Source: Betaproteobacteria bacterium
Lineage (GTDB): Bacteria > Pseudomonadota > Gammaproteobacteria > Burkholderiales > Casimicrobiaceae
Direction: 5' to 3'
Assembly (NCBI GenBank): GCA_016720425.1
Contig: JADKKQ010000002.1
Span: 62,001 to 126,000, forward strand
DNA: 64,000 bases
Positions 9,032 through 18,876 of this stretch are shown here, one piece after another; position 1 is the first letter of the stretch, and each line of letters begins with the position of its first letter. Both the position numbers and the translations under genes were made by a program. Under the pieces are notes generated by a model. The model was not told where the DNA came from and searched no databases. It worked only from the letters and a program-made list of their open reading frames with translations.

Positions 9032-10288
9032 ATGCGACACAGCATCCTTTTTGGCGCCCTGATGGCCCTGGCCACGACGGCGACGGCCGCCGACATCCGG
9101 GTGATGTGCTACCAGGACGGCATCGAGTGCGACGTCACCGCGGAGCTCGCGAAGCGCTTCGAGGCGCAGAATCCGGGCACCAAGGTGATCCTGGACGTGG
9201 TCCCGTACAAGACCATCGTCGAGCAGCTGCCGGTGCAGCTCGCGGCGGGGCAGGGCCCGGACATCGCGCGCGTCACCGACCTCGGCGGGCTGTCCAAGTA
9301 TTACCTCGACATCACCCCGCACGTGAAGGACGCCAGGTACTGGGAGGCCAATTTCGGCGCGACGCTGCCTTGGCTGCGCCCGACGGCCGCCGACAAGGGC
9401 ATCTACGGGTTCATGTCGCAGCTGACGATGACCGGTCCCTACATCAACAAGACGCTGTTCGATCAGGCCAAGGTGCCGCTGCCCGGACCGAAGGCCACCT
9501 GGGACCAGTGGATCGACGCCACGCGCAAGGTGGCCAAGGCCACGCAGACGCCGTCGGCGATGGCCTGGGACCGCTCCGGCCACCGCTTCGCCGGCCCGGC
9601 GATCAGCAACGGCGCCAGGATCTTCGACGCCAAGGGCGAGCTGGTGCTCGACGACGGCTACAAGACCACGGTCGCCAAGTTCGTCGGCTGGAACAAGGAC
9701 GGCACGATGCTGAAGGAGGTCTGGGCGGGCTCGGGCGGCTCGACCTACGCGGATTCGATCGGCGAGTTCAAGAACGGCCGGGTGGTGATGGTGCTGTCGG
9801 GCTCGTGGCAGATCAACCGGCTGCAGAAGGACATCGGCAACGCCTTCGACTGGGTGGCCGTTCCGAACCCCTGCGGACCCGCCGCCTGCACCGGCATCCC
9901 CGGCGGCGCCGCATGGGTCGCGCTGAAGACCGCCAAGTCGCCGAAGGAAGCCGGGATGTTCCTCGACTTCATGGCGCAGGAAGCCAACTACGCCGAGTTC
10001 GCCGGCAGGACCAACAACATCCCCGCGCACGCGGGCCTGGCCAAGAAGGGCGTCAACTACCCGGGCGCCACGCCGGGTGCGCGCGCCGCCCTCGGGACCT
10101 TCAGCGCCGGCGTCGCCGAGCTCTCGCCGGTCGCCTACCAGTTCCAGGGCTACAAGTACAACCGGGCGATCATGCTGCCGACGGTGACCCGGGTCACGCA
10201 GGCGATCGTCGGCGAAATGAGCGTCGACGAGGCGATGACCAAGATCGCCGCCGACATGGGCGACGCGGTCAAGCAGGCGCAGAAGTAG
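9032..10288 (+). CDS. Carbohydrate ABC transporter substrate-binding protein
   Basis: This 418-residue periplasmic receptor has a cleavable signal peptide (MRHSILFGALMALATTATAA, cleavage probably before DIRVMCYQ). It has the extracellular solute-binding family 1 layout: an N-lobe with ELAKRFEAQNPGTKV and AAGQGPDIARV, and a C-lobe with GRVVMVLSGSWQ and GIPGGAAWVALK. It should deliver a sugar or sugar derivative to the two following permeases. The ATG at 9032 follows a strong GAGGAGAAGG ribosome site. It is the first gene of an operon with two permeases, an ATPase and a GH31 enzyme. Substrate identity cannot be read from sequence; the operon neighbours suggest an alpha-glucoside or a modified hexose. 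Confidence 0.9.
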   Translation: MRHSILFGALMALATTATAADIRVMCYQDGIECDVTAELAKRFEAQNPGTKVILDVVPYKTIVEQLPVQLAAGQGPDIARVTDLGGLSKYYLDITPHVKDARYWEANFGATLPWLRPTAADKGIYGFMSQLTMTGPYINKTLFDQAKVPLPGPKATWDQWIDATRKVAKATQTPSAMAWDRSGHRFAGPAISNGARIFDAKGELVLDDGYKTTVAKFVGWNKDGTMLKEVWAGSGGSTYADSIGEFKNGRVVMVLSGSWQINRLQKDIGNAFDWVAVPNPCGPAACTGIPGGAAWVALKTAKSPKEAGMFLDFMAQEANYAEFAGRTNNIPAHAGLAKKGVNYPGATPGARAALGTFSAGVAELSPVAYQFQGYKYNRAIMLPTVTRVTQAIVGEMSVDEAMTKIAADMGDAVKQAQK

Positions 10289-10347
10289 CCGACGCTGCCG
10301 GGCGACGGGCGGGCGACATCGGGACCACTTGATCGGAAGACACTCAA

Positions 10348-11337
10348 ATGGAACTGGTGTCGCGCCTGCTCGGAGTCTTCTTCAACCTGTTCGAACCCGT
10401 CTTCCGGGTCGGCCAGCGCTGGCTCGGGATCACGCGGCTCGGCTGGCTGTTCGTGGGCCCGAACCTGCTGGTGTTCGGGCTCTTTACGTTCCTGCCGATC
10501 GTCATCAATTTCGTCTATGCCACGACCGGGGGCGTCAAGCTGATGCCCTTCGACCGGCCTTTCACCGGCACCGAGAACTTCGGCATCCTGTTCGAATGCC
10601 GCGACTACTTCGACATCCACACCTGCCGCAAGGACGTCTTCTGGCGCGCCATGTTCAATACTGCGCGCTTCAGCCTTTTCCAGGTCGTGCTGATGATCCT
10701 GTTCTCGCTGGCGACTGCGTTGGTGCTCAACCGCAAGATCATCGGCCGCGGTTTCTGGCGCGGCGTGTTCTTCTACCCGGTGCTGCTTTCCCCGGTGGTC
10801 GTGGCGCTGATCTGGAAGTGGCTGCTGCAGACCCACGGCGTCTTCAACGCCGGACTGGTCGCCATGGGATCGACGCCGGTCAACTGGCTGACCGATGCGC
10901 AGTGGGCGTTCTTCTGGACGGTGTTCGTCTCGATCTGGGCGCACATGGGCTTCTACACGCTGATCCTGCTCGCCGGGCTGCAGGCGATTCCCAGGGAGAT
11001 GTACGAGGCGGCCGAGATGGACGCGGCGTCGCCCTGGCGGACGCTCTACCGCATCACGCTGCCCCTGCTGATGCCCAACCTGATCGTGGTGCTGGTGCTG
11101 GCGATGATCCGCGCGGTGCAGATCTTCGACGAGGTGTTCGTGCTCACCGGCGGCGGACCGGGCTCGGCGACCACGTTCATCGTCCAGTTCATCTACCAGA
11201 CCGGCTTCGCCGAGCAGATCCACCTCTACGGCCTCGCGGCGGCGGCGTCGCTGGTGCTGGCGATCGGGCTGATGGCGCTGACCGTCGTCCAGCTCAAGCT
11301 CACCCGCGCGAGCTCGGCGGGCCAGAAGGCGCGCTAG
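10348..11337 (+). CDS. Carbohydrate ABC transporter permease, MalF type
   Basis: This 329-residue inner-membrane permease has six predicted helices and the cytoplasmic EAA loop (EAAEMDAASPWRTLYRITLPLL), which docks on the ATPase subunit. The N-terminal cytoplasmic stretch (about 30 residues) precedes the first helix WLFVGPNLLVFGLFTFLP. A short periplasmic segment with paired cysteines (FECRDYFDIHTCRKD) could carry a disulfide. It lies 59 bases after the receptor gene and is followed by an anomalous G-rich tract rather than directly by its partner permease. Confidence 0.92.
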   Translation: MELVSRLLGVFFNLFEPVFRVGQRWLGITRLGWLFVGPNLLVFGLFTFLPIVINFVYATTGGVKLMPFDRPFTGTENFGILFECRDYFDIHTCRKDVFWRAMFNTARFSLFQVVLMILFSLATALVLNRKIIGRGFWRGVFFYPVLLSPVVVALIWKWLLQTHGVFNAGLVAMGSTPVNWLTDAQWAFFWTVFVSIWAHMGFYTLILLAGLQAIPREMYEAAEMDAASPWRTLYRITLPLLMPNLIVVLVLAMIRAVQIFDEVFVLTGGGPGSATTFIVQFIYQTGFAEQIHLYGLAAAASLVLAIGLMALTVVQLKLTRASSAGQKAR

Positions 11338-11376
11338 TGACTGCAGCCGGGCGCAGGGCGCGGCGCCCCCGGCCGC

Positions 11377-11459
<83 letters not shown>

Positions 11460-11467
11460 CTAAGACC

Positions 11468-12511
11468 ATGCTCAAGTTCCTGACCCGCACGCGCGGCCGC
11501 ACGCGGCTCCACTGGACCGACTGGCTGACCTACGCGTACCTGTGCGTGGGGCTGTTCACGATGTTCGCGCCGATCCTCTGGCTGGTGATGTCGTCGTTCA
11601 AGACCGAGAGCGCGATCAGCCAGTTTCCGCCGACGTTCCTGCCCTACAGCCAGAAGTCGGTGAGCGTCAGCGGCCACGACAAGCCGCTGCCGCTCTACCT
11701 CACCCGGGACGACCAGGGTGTGGTGCGCCCGATGGCGCAGGTGCGGCGCATCGGCATCATGGCGACGATGGTCGACCCGGCCAAGCCGGGGGAGGAAATC
11801 CGGGTCAACATCAACGACCGCACGCCGATCAACGAGCTCACCTTCGCCTTCGGGAACTACACCGAGATCTTCGGCAAGTTCAACTTCGGCCGCTACCTCT
11901 GGAACAGCGTGTTCATCACCGTCATCGCGACGCTGCTGACGCTGCTCATCAACTCGATGGCGGCATTTGCGCTGTCCAAGTACCAGTTTCGCGGCCAGAA
12001 GGCCGTGTTCATGCTGATCATCGCGACGCTGATGATCCCGCCGACGATCATCCTGGTGCCGGTGTTCCTGGTGATCAACAGCGTGGGCCTGCTGAACAGC
12101 CTGTGGGGCGTCATCCTGCCGGCGATCGCCACGCCGACCGGCGTATTCCTGCTGCGCCAGTACATGCTGACGATCCCCGACGAGTTGCTCGAGGCGGCGC
12201 GGATGGACCACGCGTCCGAGTGGCGGATCTACTGGAAGATCATCCTGCCGCTGGCCGCCCCCGCGCTCGCCGTGCTCGCGATCTTCTCGGTGATGTGGCG
12301 CTGGAACGACTTCCTGCTGCCGCTGATCGTGCTTTCGAAGTCCGAGTACTTCACGCTGCAGCTGGCGCTGAATTCATTCCAGGGCGAGCTCAACACGCAG
12401 TGGCACTACCTGCTGGCGATGACGGTGATCACGCTGCTGCCCATCACGTTCGTCTTCGCCTTCCTGCAGAAGTACATCACCACCGGCATCGCCAGCGCCG
12501 GCGTCAAATAG
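11468..12511 (+). CDS. Carbohydrate ABC transporter permease, MalG type, with extended periplasmic loop
   Basis: This 347-residue permease is the partner of the upstream MalF-type subunit. It has the EAA loop (LLEAARMDHASEWRIYWKIILPLAAP) and six predicted helices. Between helix 1 and helix 2 there is a polar insert of roughly 80 residues (about residues 45-135, including SGHDKPLPLY and PAKPGEEIRV). Similar inserts occur in a subset of proteobacterial sugar permeases, as I recall. The ATG at 11468 lies directly behind the poly-G tract, so its native ribosome site cannot be judged. The stop is 8 bases before the ATPase gene, consistent with one transcript. Confidence 0.92.
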   Translation: MLKFLTRTRGRTRLHWTDWLTYAYLCVGLFTMFAPILWLVMSSFKTESAISQFPPTFLPYSQKSVSVSGHDKPLPLYLTRDDQGVVRPMAQVRRIGIMATMVDPAKPGEEIRVNINDRTPINELTFAFGNYTEIFGKFNFGRYLWNSVFITVIATLLTLLINSMAAFALSKYQFRGQKAVFMLIIATLMIPPTIILVPVFLVINSVGLLNSLWGVILPAIATPTGVFLLRQYMLTIPDELLEAARMDHASEWRIYWKIILPLAAPALAVLAIFSVMWRWNDFLLPLIVLSKSEYFTLQLALNSFQGELNTQWHYLLAMTVITLLPITFVFAFLQKYITTGIASAGVK

Positions 12512-12519
12512 GACGTTCG

Positions 12520-13536
<1,017 letters not shown>

Positions 13537-13548
13537 CGGAGAGCCACC

Positions 13549-15666
13549 ATGCGCGACCTGGGCCGAGGACGCCTGCTCGACTGCGACGCGCACGGCGCGC
13601 GATTCGGGCTCGCCGACGGCGAACTGCAGCTGCGGGTCCTCGAGCACGCGCTGCTGCGCGTCACCTGGCGCCCCGGCGACGGCTTCCGCGAGCCGCGCAC
13701 CTGGGCGATCGCCCCGACCGCCGACGTGCCCTGGGAGGGACGGCGGCGCGACGACAGCAGCGGCTTCGCCTGCCCGGCGGTCGCCGTGCTGCGCCTGGAC
13801 GGGGGCGTCCGGGTGACGACCGATGCGCTGCAGGTCGAGTTTCGCGGCGACCCGCTGGCGATTTCCTGGACGGACCCGCGCGGCCGCGCGCTGGCCGCCG
13901 ATCGGCCCACGTCGGCGTACTTCCGCAGCGTGCGCACCGGTGCGGTCCGTCACTACCTGGCGCGCGAGCGCGGCGAGCGCTACTACGGCCTCGGCGACAA
14001 GACCGGCCCGCTGGACCTGCACGGGCGGCGGCTGCGCACGCTCGCACTCGACTCGCTCGGCTACGACCCCGAGCACGGCGACCCGCTGTACAAGCACTGG
14101 CCGTTCGTGCTCACCCGCACGGCGCAGGGCGGCTGGTACGGGATCTACTACGACACGCTGGCGGCCTGCACCTTCGACTTCGGCTGCGAGCACGACAACT
14201 ACCACGGCCTCTATCGCTACGTCGAGATCGACGACGGCGACCTCGACTACTACCTGATCGCCGGCGCGTCCCCGGCCGAGGTGATCGCGCGCTTCGTGCG
14301 CCTGATCGGCGGCACGCACCTGCCGCCGCGGTGGACGCTGGGCTACGCGCAGACCGCGATGGGGCTCACCGACGCGCCCGACGCGCAGGCGCAGCTCTCG
14401 GCCTTCATCGATCGCTGCGCGCAGGAGCGGGTGCCGATCTCGGCGTTCCACTTCGGGTCCGGCTACTCGTCCCGCGGCCCGCGGCGCTACGTGTTCACCT
14501 GGAACCGCGACAAATTCCCCGATCCGCGCGCGCTGACGGCGAAGTTCCGCCAGCACGGCATGCGCCTCGTCGCCAACATCAAGCCCTGCCTGCTCGACGA
14601 TCACCCGGCCTACGCCGCGGTGCGCGCGCAGAACGGCTTCGTGCGCGACGCGGTGTCCGGCGAGCCGGTGATCGACCAGTTCTGGGACGGCGTCGGCGGC
14701 TACCTCGACTTCACCGCGCCGGCCGCGGTCGCCTGGTGGCAGCAGGGCCTCGCCGACCAGCTGCTCGACTACGGCTTCGACACCGGCTGGAACGACAACA
14801 ACGAGTACGGCGTGATGGACGACGCCGCGCAGTGCCACGGCTTCGGCGCGGCGCTGCCGCTGCACCGGGCGCGCCCGCTGCAGCCGCTGCTGATGACCCG
14901 CGCCAGTTTCGAGGCGCAGGCGCGCCACCGTCCCGACGAGGTCCCGTTCTCGGTCACCCGCGCCGGGTGCCCCGGCATCCAGCGCTATGCGCAGACCTGG
15001 TCGGGCGACAACACCACCAGCTGGGCGACGCTGCGCTGGAACATCCGCACCGGCCTGCAGATGAGCCTGTCGGGGATGTTCAACGTCGGCCACGACGTCG
15101 GCGGCTTCGCCGGTCCGGTGCCGGATCCGGAGCTCTTCGTCCGCTGGGTGCAGGCGTGCTGCCTCAACCCGCGGATGGTGATGAACTCGTGGAAGGCCGA
15201 CGGGACCGTCAACGTCCCCTGGCTGTACCCGGAGCAGACGCCGCTCGTGCTGGCGGCCATCGCGCTGCGCTACCGGCTGCTGCCCTACCTTTGGCGGCTG
15301 TTCGAGCGCGCCCGCGACCACGGCGAGCCGATCCTGCGCCCGACGTTCTACAGCTTCCCCGACGATGAGGCCTGCTACGCGGACAGCGACGATTTCCTGC
15401 TCGGCGACGACGTCCTCGTCGCCCCGGTGGTGACCCCCGGCGCGGTCACGCGCCGCGTCTACCTGCCGCGCGGGCCGCAGGCCTGGATCGGGTTCGCCGA
15501 CGGGCAGTCGTACGCCGCGGGCACGACCGTCGAGGTCCCGGCACCGCTCGAGTGCCTGCCGCTGTTCGTCCGGGCCGGCAGCGTGCTGCCGCTGGCCGAC
15601 AGCGACGGGCGGCTGCCGACGCACGACGACCCGGTGCGCAACGTCGCCTTTCCTGCCGGCCGCTGA
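13549..15666 (+). CDS. Glycoside hydrolase family 31 alpha-glycosidase
   Basis: This 705-residue cytoplasmic enzyme (no signal peptide) has an N-terminal beta-sandwich (about 1-240), a (beta/alpha)8 catalytic domain (about 240-575) and C-terminal beta domains. The expected nucleophile is Asp416 in GWNDNNEY and the acid/base is Asp487 in SGDNTTSW, 71 residues apart as in other GH31 members. It lies last in the importer operon, so it should cleave an imported alpha-glycoside. The nucleophile motif is nearer to alpha-glucosidases than to the GWMADFGE form I recall from E. coli YihQ sulfoquinovosidase, so the substrate is open. A GC-rich imperfect hairpin (15675-15710) separates it from the convergent deoR-type gene. 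Confidence 0.9.
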   Translation: MRDLGRGRLLDCDAHGARFGLADGELQLRVLEHALLRVTWRPGDGFREPRTWAIAPTADVPWEGRRRDDSSGFACPAVAVLRLDGGVRVTTDALQVEFRGDPLAISWTDPRGRALAADRPTSAYFRSVRTGAVRHYLARERGERYYGLGDKTGPLDLHGRRLRTLALDSLGYDPEHGDPLYKHWPFVLTRTAQGGWYGIYYDTLAACTFDFGCEHDNYHGLYRYVEIDDGDLDYYLIAGASPAEVIARFVRLIGGTHLPPRWTLGYAQTAMGLTDAPDAQAQLSAFIDRCAQERVPISAFHFGSGYSSRGPRRYVFTWNRDKFPDPRALTAKFRQHGMRLVANIKPCLLDDHPAYAAVRAQNGFVRDAVSGEPVIDQFWDGVGGYLDFTAPAAVAWWQQGLADQLLDYGFDTGWNDNNEYGVMDDAAQCHGFGAALPLHRARPLQPLLMTRASFEAQARHRPDEVPFSVTRAGCPGIQRYAQTWSGDNTTSWATLRWNIRTGLQMSLSGMFNVGHDVGGFAGPVPDPELFVRWVQACCLNPRMVMNSWKADGTVNVPWLYPEQTPLVLAAIALRYRLLPYLWRLFERARDHGEPILRPTFYSFPDDEACYADSDDFLLGDDVLVAPVVTPGAVTRRVYLPRGPQAWIGFADGQSYAAGTTVEVPAPLECLPLFVRAGSVLPLADSDGRLPTHDDPVRNVAFPAGR

Positions 15667-15723
15667 CCGCTGACCCGCCGGCGGCGCCCGCCCTTGGGCC
15701 GCCGCGCCGGGGCGGTCCGCCGG

Positions 15724-16596
15724 TCACCGCGGCACGAGTTCGCGTGCGGCGTCCGCGTCGGCATCGACGCTCGCGCCGCGCGCGCGCGGTTGCGCCGCCG
15801 GGTCGACCCCGGCCACGACGACCTCCACCTTTTGCTGCTCCAGCAGCGCAGCCAGTTCGGCGGGCGGCGCCCGGTCGGTGAACAGCGCGTCGATCTCCGC
15901 CGTGCCGGCGAGCTTCACCGAGGCCGAGGCGCGGAACTTGGTGTGGTCGGCGAGCACGAACACCTGCTTCGCGTTCGCCATCATGATGCGCATCACCGCG
16001 ACCTCGTTGACGTCGAACTCCAGCATCGTCCCGTCCGGGTCCACGGCGCCCACGCTCATCACCATGCAGTCGGCGCGGAATCCGCGCAGGAACTCCTCGG
16101 CCATCGGGCCGACGATGCCGCTGTTCTCCGGTCGCAGCGTGCCGCCGGGGACCATCACGTCGAAGTCCCGCCGCGCGTAGAGCAGGTGGGCGACCCGCAG
16201 GCTGGTGGTGATGATGCGCAGGTCGCTGCGGACGTCGAGCGCCCTGGCAACGTACTCGATCGTCGTGCCGCTGGCGAGGAAGACCGTGCTGCGGTCGGCG
16301 ATCCTGCCCGCCACGGCCTCGGCCAGCGCCCGCTTCTCCCGGACCTGGGCGACCTCCCGCCTCTCCAGCGCGGCATTGATCGCGCTGGACGCCTGCGCGG
16401 CCCCGCCGTGGAAACGCGACAGGAAGCCGTCGCCGCTGAGCCGCCGGATGTCGCGCCGGATCGTCTGCGTCGACACGCCCAGCAGCGACGCCAGCTCGTC
16501 GATGCGCATGTGACCGTGCACGCCGATCAGGGCGATCAGCTTGTCGTAGCGGGGGTTGCCGGTGACGCCGGGCGCGGGGTCCGAGACGGGGTCCAT
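15724..16596 (-). CDS. DeoR-family transcriptional regulator
   Basis: This 290-residue regulator has an N-terminal DeoR winged helix (RYDKLIALIGVHGHMRIDE, then GVSTQTIRRDIRRL and the conserved FHGGA). A C-terminal DeoRC sensor domain of the isomerase-like fold follows (about 85-260, with SGTTIEYVARAL, GGTLRPE and FVLADHTKF). Such regulators typically repress sugar operons and respond to phosphorylated sugars. It lies between the importer/GH31 operon and the DUF4867-transaldolase genes, and is the obvious candidate regulator of both. The ATG at 16596 is chosen because the upstream extension is Arg/Ala-rich and unlike the family. The C-terminal 25 residues are low complexity. Confidence 0.88.
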   Translation of the reverse strand: MDPVSDPAPGVTGNPRYDKLIALIGVHGHMRIDELASLLGVSTQTIRRDIRRLSGDGFLSRFHGGAAQASSAINAALERREVAQVREKRALAEAVAGRIADRSTVFLASGTTIEYVARALDVRSDLRIITTSLRVAHLLYARRDFDVMVPGGTLRPENSGIVGPMAEEFLRGFRADCMVMSVGAVDPDGTMLEFDVNEVAVMRIMMANAKQVFVLADHTKFRASASVKLAGTAEIDALFTDRAPPAELAALLEQQKVEVVVAGVDPAAQPRARGASVDADADAARELVPR

Positions 16597-16778
16597 GGCG
16601 ACGATCCCTGCGTGCGCGGTCGCGGCGCGGGCAACCCGCGCGCGCCGCGCCCTGGGTGCAAAAGCCGGCCGGGCGGCGGCCAATCCTCGCAATAGCATGG
16701 GCTATTGCTGCGGTTTGCGCCTTGCCACGAATCGGAATCCATCGTTTTCCTTGGTACCTCTATCTACGAAGCAGAACA

Positions 16779-17453
16779 CTAGGCGTACTTGACTTCCAGG
16801 TTGTCGCCGGTGATCGCGGCCACCGCACCGCGCGCGGCGAGCGCCGGGTTGTCCGGGTGCGCCAGCAGCCACTTGTGCTTGCGGAACAGCAGCCGTGCCT
16901 CGGGGTCGGCGGCACAGCGGGCGGACACCGGCGGCGGATCGGTGTTGGTGCCTCGCAGCAGGACGATCACCGACTTGAAGCCCGCGTCGGAGAGCTTGCT
17001 CGGCGCGAAGTGCAGCGTCGAGCCGAACAGCTCGACCGCGGTCGCGGCGGGAAAGTAGAACGCCCGCACGTGCGCGACGTCGAGCGTGAAGTCGCGCATC
17101 GCCGCGTAGGGCGCGAGCAGCAGCACGAGCTCCGTCTGGGTGACGAAGAACTCCGGCGACTTGTGATACTCGAGGCCGTTGAGGCGCGAGGCGAGGCCGT
17201 TGCAGTAGCCGACCTGGATGTCCAGCCCGCCGTAGACGGTGTCCCGGATCGACGCATAGGGCGGCAGCGCCTCCAGCCCCGGCTCGCTCGCGACGTAGAC
17301 GTTGCCTTCGGCCGGCACCGTGGTCTCGGTGTCGAGGTAGCGCAGCCAGGCGCCGAAGTCGTAGGCGGTGACGACCCGCCCGAACTCGGCGAACTCGGGA
17401 TCGCCGACGTGGTGGACCCGCAGATGCGGGTTCAGCTTGCGCAACCTGTCCAT
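16779..17453 (-). CDS. DUF4867-like protein of a sugar locus
   Basis: The gene encodes 224 residues with no signal peptide or membrane segment. The N-terminal DPEFAEFGRVV, the IQVGYCNGLASRLNGLEYHKSPE block and the later RAFYFPAATAVELFGSTLHFAP look like the DUF4867 family, which I recall from firmicute sugar clusters; the domain resembles a cupin-like sugar epimerase/isomerase fold. Its reaction is not established. A clear AGGAG ribosome site precedes the ATG at 17453. It lies 105 bases after the transaldolase on the same strand, so the two are probably co-transcribed. Context suggests a step in the same sugar pathway, such as anomer or aldose/ketose conversion; this is inference. Confidence 0.7.
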   Translation of the reverse strand: MDRLRKLNPHLRVHHVGDPEFAEFGRVVTAYDFGAWLRYLDTETTVPAEGNVYVASEPGLEALPPYASIRDTVYGGLDIQVGYCNGLASRLNGLEYHKSPEFFVTQTELVLLLAPYAAMRDFTLDVAHVRAFYFPAATAVELFGSTLHFAPSKLSDAGFKSVIVLLRGTNTDPPPVSARCAADPEARLLFRKHKWLLAHPDNPALAARGAVAAITGDNLEVKYA

Positions 17454-17488
17454 TTCGGGGGTGCTCCTTCTCGGCTTCGAGTCGTGCG

Positions 17489-17522
17489 GCGGCGAGGGCG
17501 GCGGCGAGGGCGGCGGCGGTGC
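17489..17522. repeat. Short GGCGGCGAG tandem repeat
   Basis: About three and a half copies of a 9-base GC-rich unit lie in the 105-base gap between the transaldolase and DUF4867-like genes. It is probably simple-sequence DNA with no evident role. Confidence 0.4.
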
Positions 17523-17558
17523 CCCGCCGCGCCATCGCGCTGCAGGAGTGGCGCGGAC

Positions 17559-18239
17559 CTATTCCGGCGCGGTCTTGTCCCAGGCGTTCTGGAAGATCTG
17601 CAGTCCCTTGCGGGTGTACGGGTGCTCGAACCCGCCCTGATAGACGGCCAGCCCGCAGGTCACGATGTGGGCGCCCATGCGCGCGGCGTCGACGATCTGC
17701 TTGGCGTTGCGCAACGCGGCCACGATCACCTGGGTCTTGAAATCGTAGTTCCGGTAGATCTTCAGGATGTCCCCGACGAACTGCGCCGTGTCGTCGCCGG
17801 CTTCCTCCTTCCAGCCGACGAACGGCGAGACGAACAGCGCGCCGTTCTTCGCCGGCGCCAGCGCCTGCGACGGCGAGAACACCAGCGTGACGTTGGTGCG
17901 GATGCCGTCGCGCTCGAGCTGGCGCGACGCGGCGATGCCCTGCTCGGTGGCCGGCAGCTTGATCACGAAGCAGGGGTTCAGCGCGGAGTAGATCCTGCCT
18001 TCGCGCACCATGTCGGCGGTGTCCGCAAGGTGCGGATTGATCTCCACGGACACCGGGAACTGCGCGTAGCTGGTGAGCGCGTGGTCCTTCAGCCAGGCCG
18101 AGATGTCGCGCAGCGCGACCTTGAACGGCTTGCCGCTGACCTGGACGTGCCGCGGATTGGTCGTCACGCCGTCGATGCCGAAGGTGTCATAGGCAAAGTC
18201 GATTTCATCGAGCTTTGCGCTGTCGAGAAAGAACTTCAT
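17559..18239 (-). CDS. Transaldolase-family aldolase (fructose-6-phosphate aldolase-like)
   Basis: This 226-residue small transaldolase has a single (beta/alpha)8 barrel. The expected Schiff-base lysine is Lys94 in FVIKLPAT. Other family motifs are DGVTTNPRH near residue 28, NVTLVFSPSQAL and LFVSPFVGW. The short form groups with fructose-6-phosphate aldolases and with the 6-deoxy-6-sulfofructose transaldolases of sulfoglycolysis; the TTNPRH loop differs from the TTNPS/T form usual in classical enzymes. The ATG at 18239 is preferred over 18284 because it begins the conserved MKFFLDSA strand. It is divergent from the isomerase-like gene across a 637-base regulatory region and likely co-transcribed with the DUF4867-like gene. 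The exact donor ketose is unknown. Confidence 0.88.
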   Translation of the reverse strand: MKFFLDSAKLDEIDFAYDTFGIDGVTTNPRHVQVSGKPFKVALRDISAWLKDHALTSYAQFPVSVEINPHLADTADMVREGRIYSALNPCFVIKLPATEQGIAASRQLERDGIRTNVTLVFSPSQALAPAKNGALFVSPFVGWKEEAGDDTAQFVGDILKIYRNYDFKTQVIVAALRNAKQIVDAARMGAHIVTCGLAVYQGGFEHPYTRKGLQIFQNAWDKTAPE

Positions 18240-18876
18240 CTGGGGCTCCCGTGGTGGAAAACGATGATGGATTGGCGGGATCAACGCTGCCGCGGCCGCC
18301 CCGCGACCGGCGCGCCACGGCGGTGATCCCTCGCGTCATGACGCCGCGGACCGCTTCGGCTGATCACGCCGTGCGCGTTTGTGATCATCCTACGCCAAGA
18401 TTTCCAAAAAACAACACGCCGACCGAAAATTGTTGCGCCCGGGCGGCGGCAGCGGCCCGACCGGGTGCCTGCGGCGGGGCCTCAGGGGTCGCCGACCGGC
18501 CCAATATCCATTTTATTTACAGTGGATTGCGACAGCCTCCGCGATCCTGGGTCCGGTCCGCCGGGGTCGGCGCCCTGCGCTCGTCCGGGCCGGCACACCA
18601 CCTCGGACGGCGTGCCGGAACAGGCTCGCCGGGTCGCCGACGGGGTACCGATGGCGCGGTTGGCAAGCCCCGGCAGAGGGCGTATGGTTACACAAATCGC
18701 CAAAAACGATCAAAGAGAGGGCCGGTGGTGCCGATCATTCGGCTCGTGGCGCGGGCCACGGCGACGACTCCCTGCCCCGTCCCGCGATCGTCGGCCGTCC
18801 GTTCCTCGTCACCGGCCGAAAGGGCCGCCGGGACGAGCTCGACCAACGCAGCGTGCGCCGCACGCAGGAGACCGCA
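18240..18876. other. Long divergent intergenic region of the sugar locus
   Basis: This 637-base gap separates the divergent transaldolase and isomerase-like genes. I see no convincing gene in it. It holds a TGATCAC...GTGATCA inverted repeat (18361-18387) and an AT-rich island (18500-18535) with ATCCA/TGGAT half-sites, both plausible operator DNA for the nearby DeoR-type regulator. Open frames across it are Arg/Pro-rich and look non-coding. Confidence 0.6.
18361..18387. promoter_or_regulatory. Candidate operator: TGATCAC-13-GTGATCA
   Basis: Perfect 7-base arms at 18361-18367 and 18381-18387 are separated by 13 bases, so their centres lie 20 bases (about two helical turns) apart, as expected for a dimeric regulator. 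It lies between the divergent transaldolase and isomerase genes. The assignment to the DeoR-type protein is inference. Confidence 0.4.

Noticed and set aside
13549..15666. Naming the GH31 gene a sulfoquinovosidase
   Set aside because: The nucleophile region GWNDNNEY does not resemble the YihQ-type motif that I recall, so only GH31 is supported.
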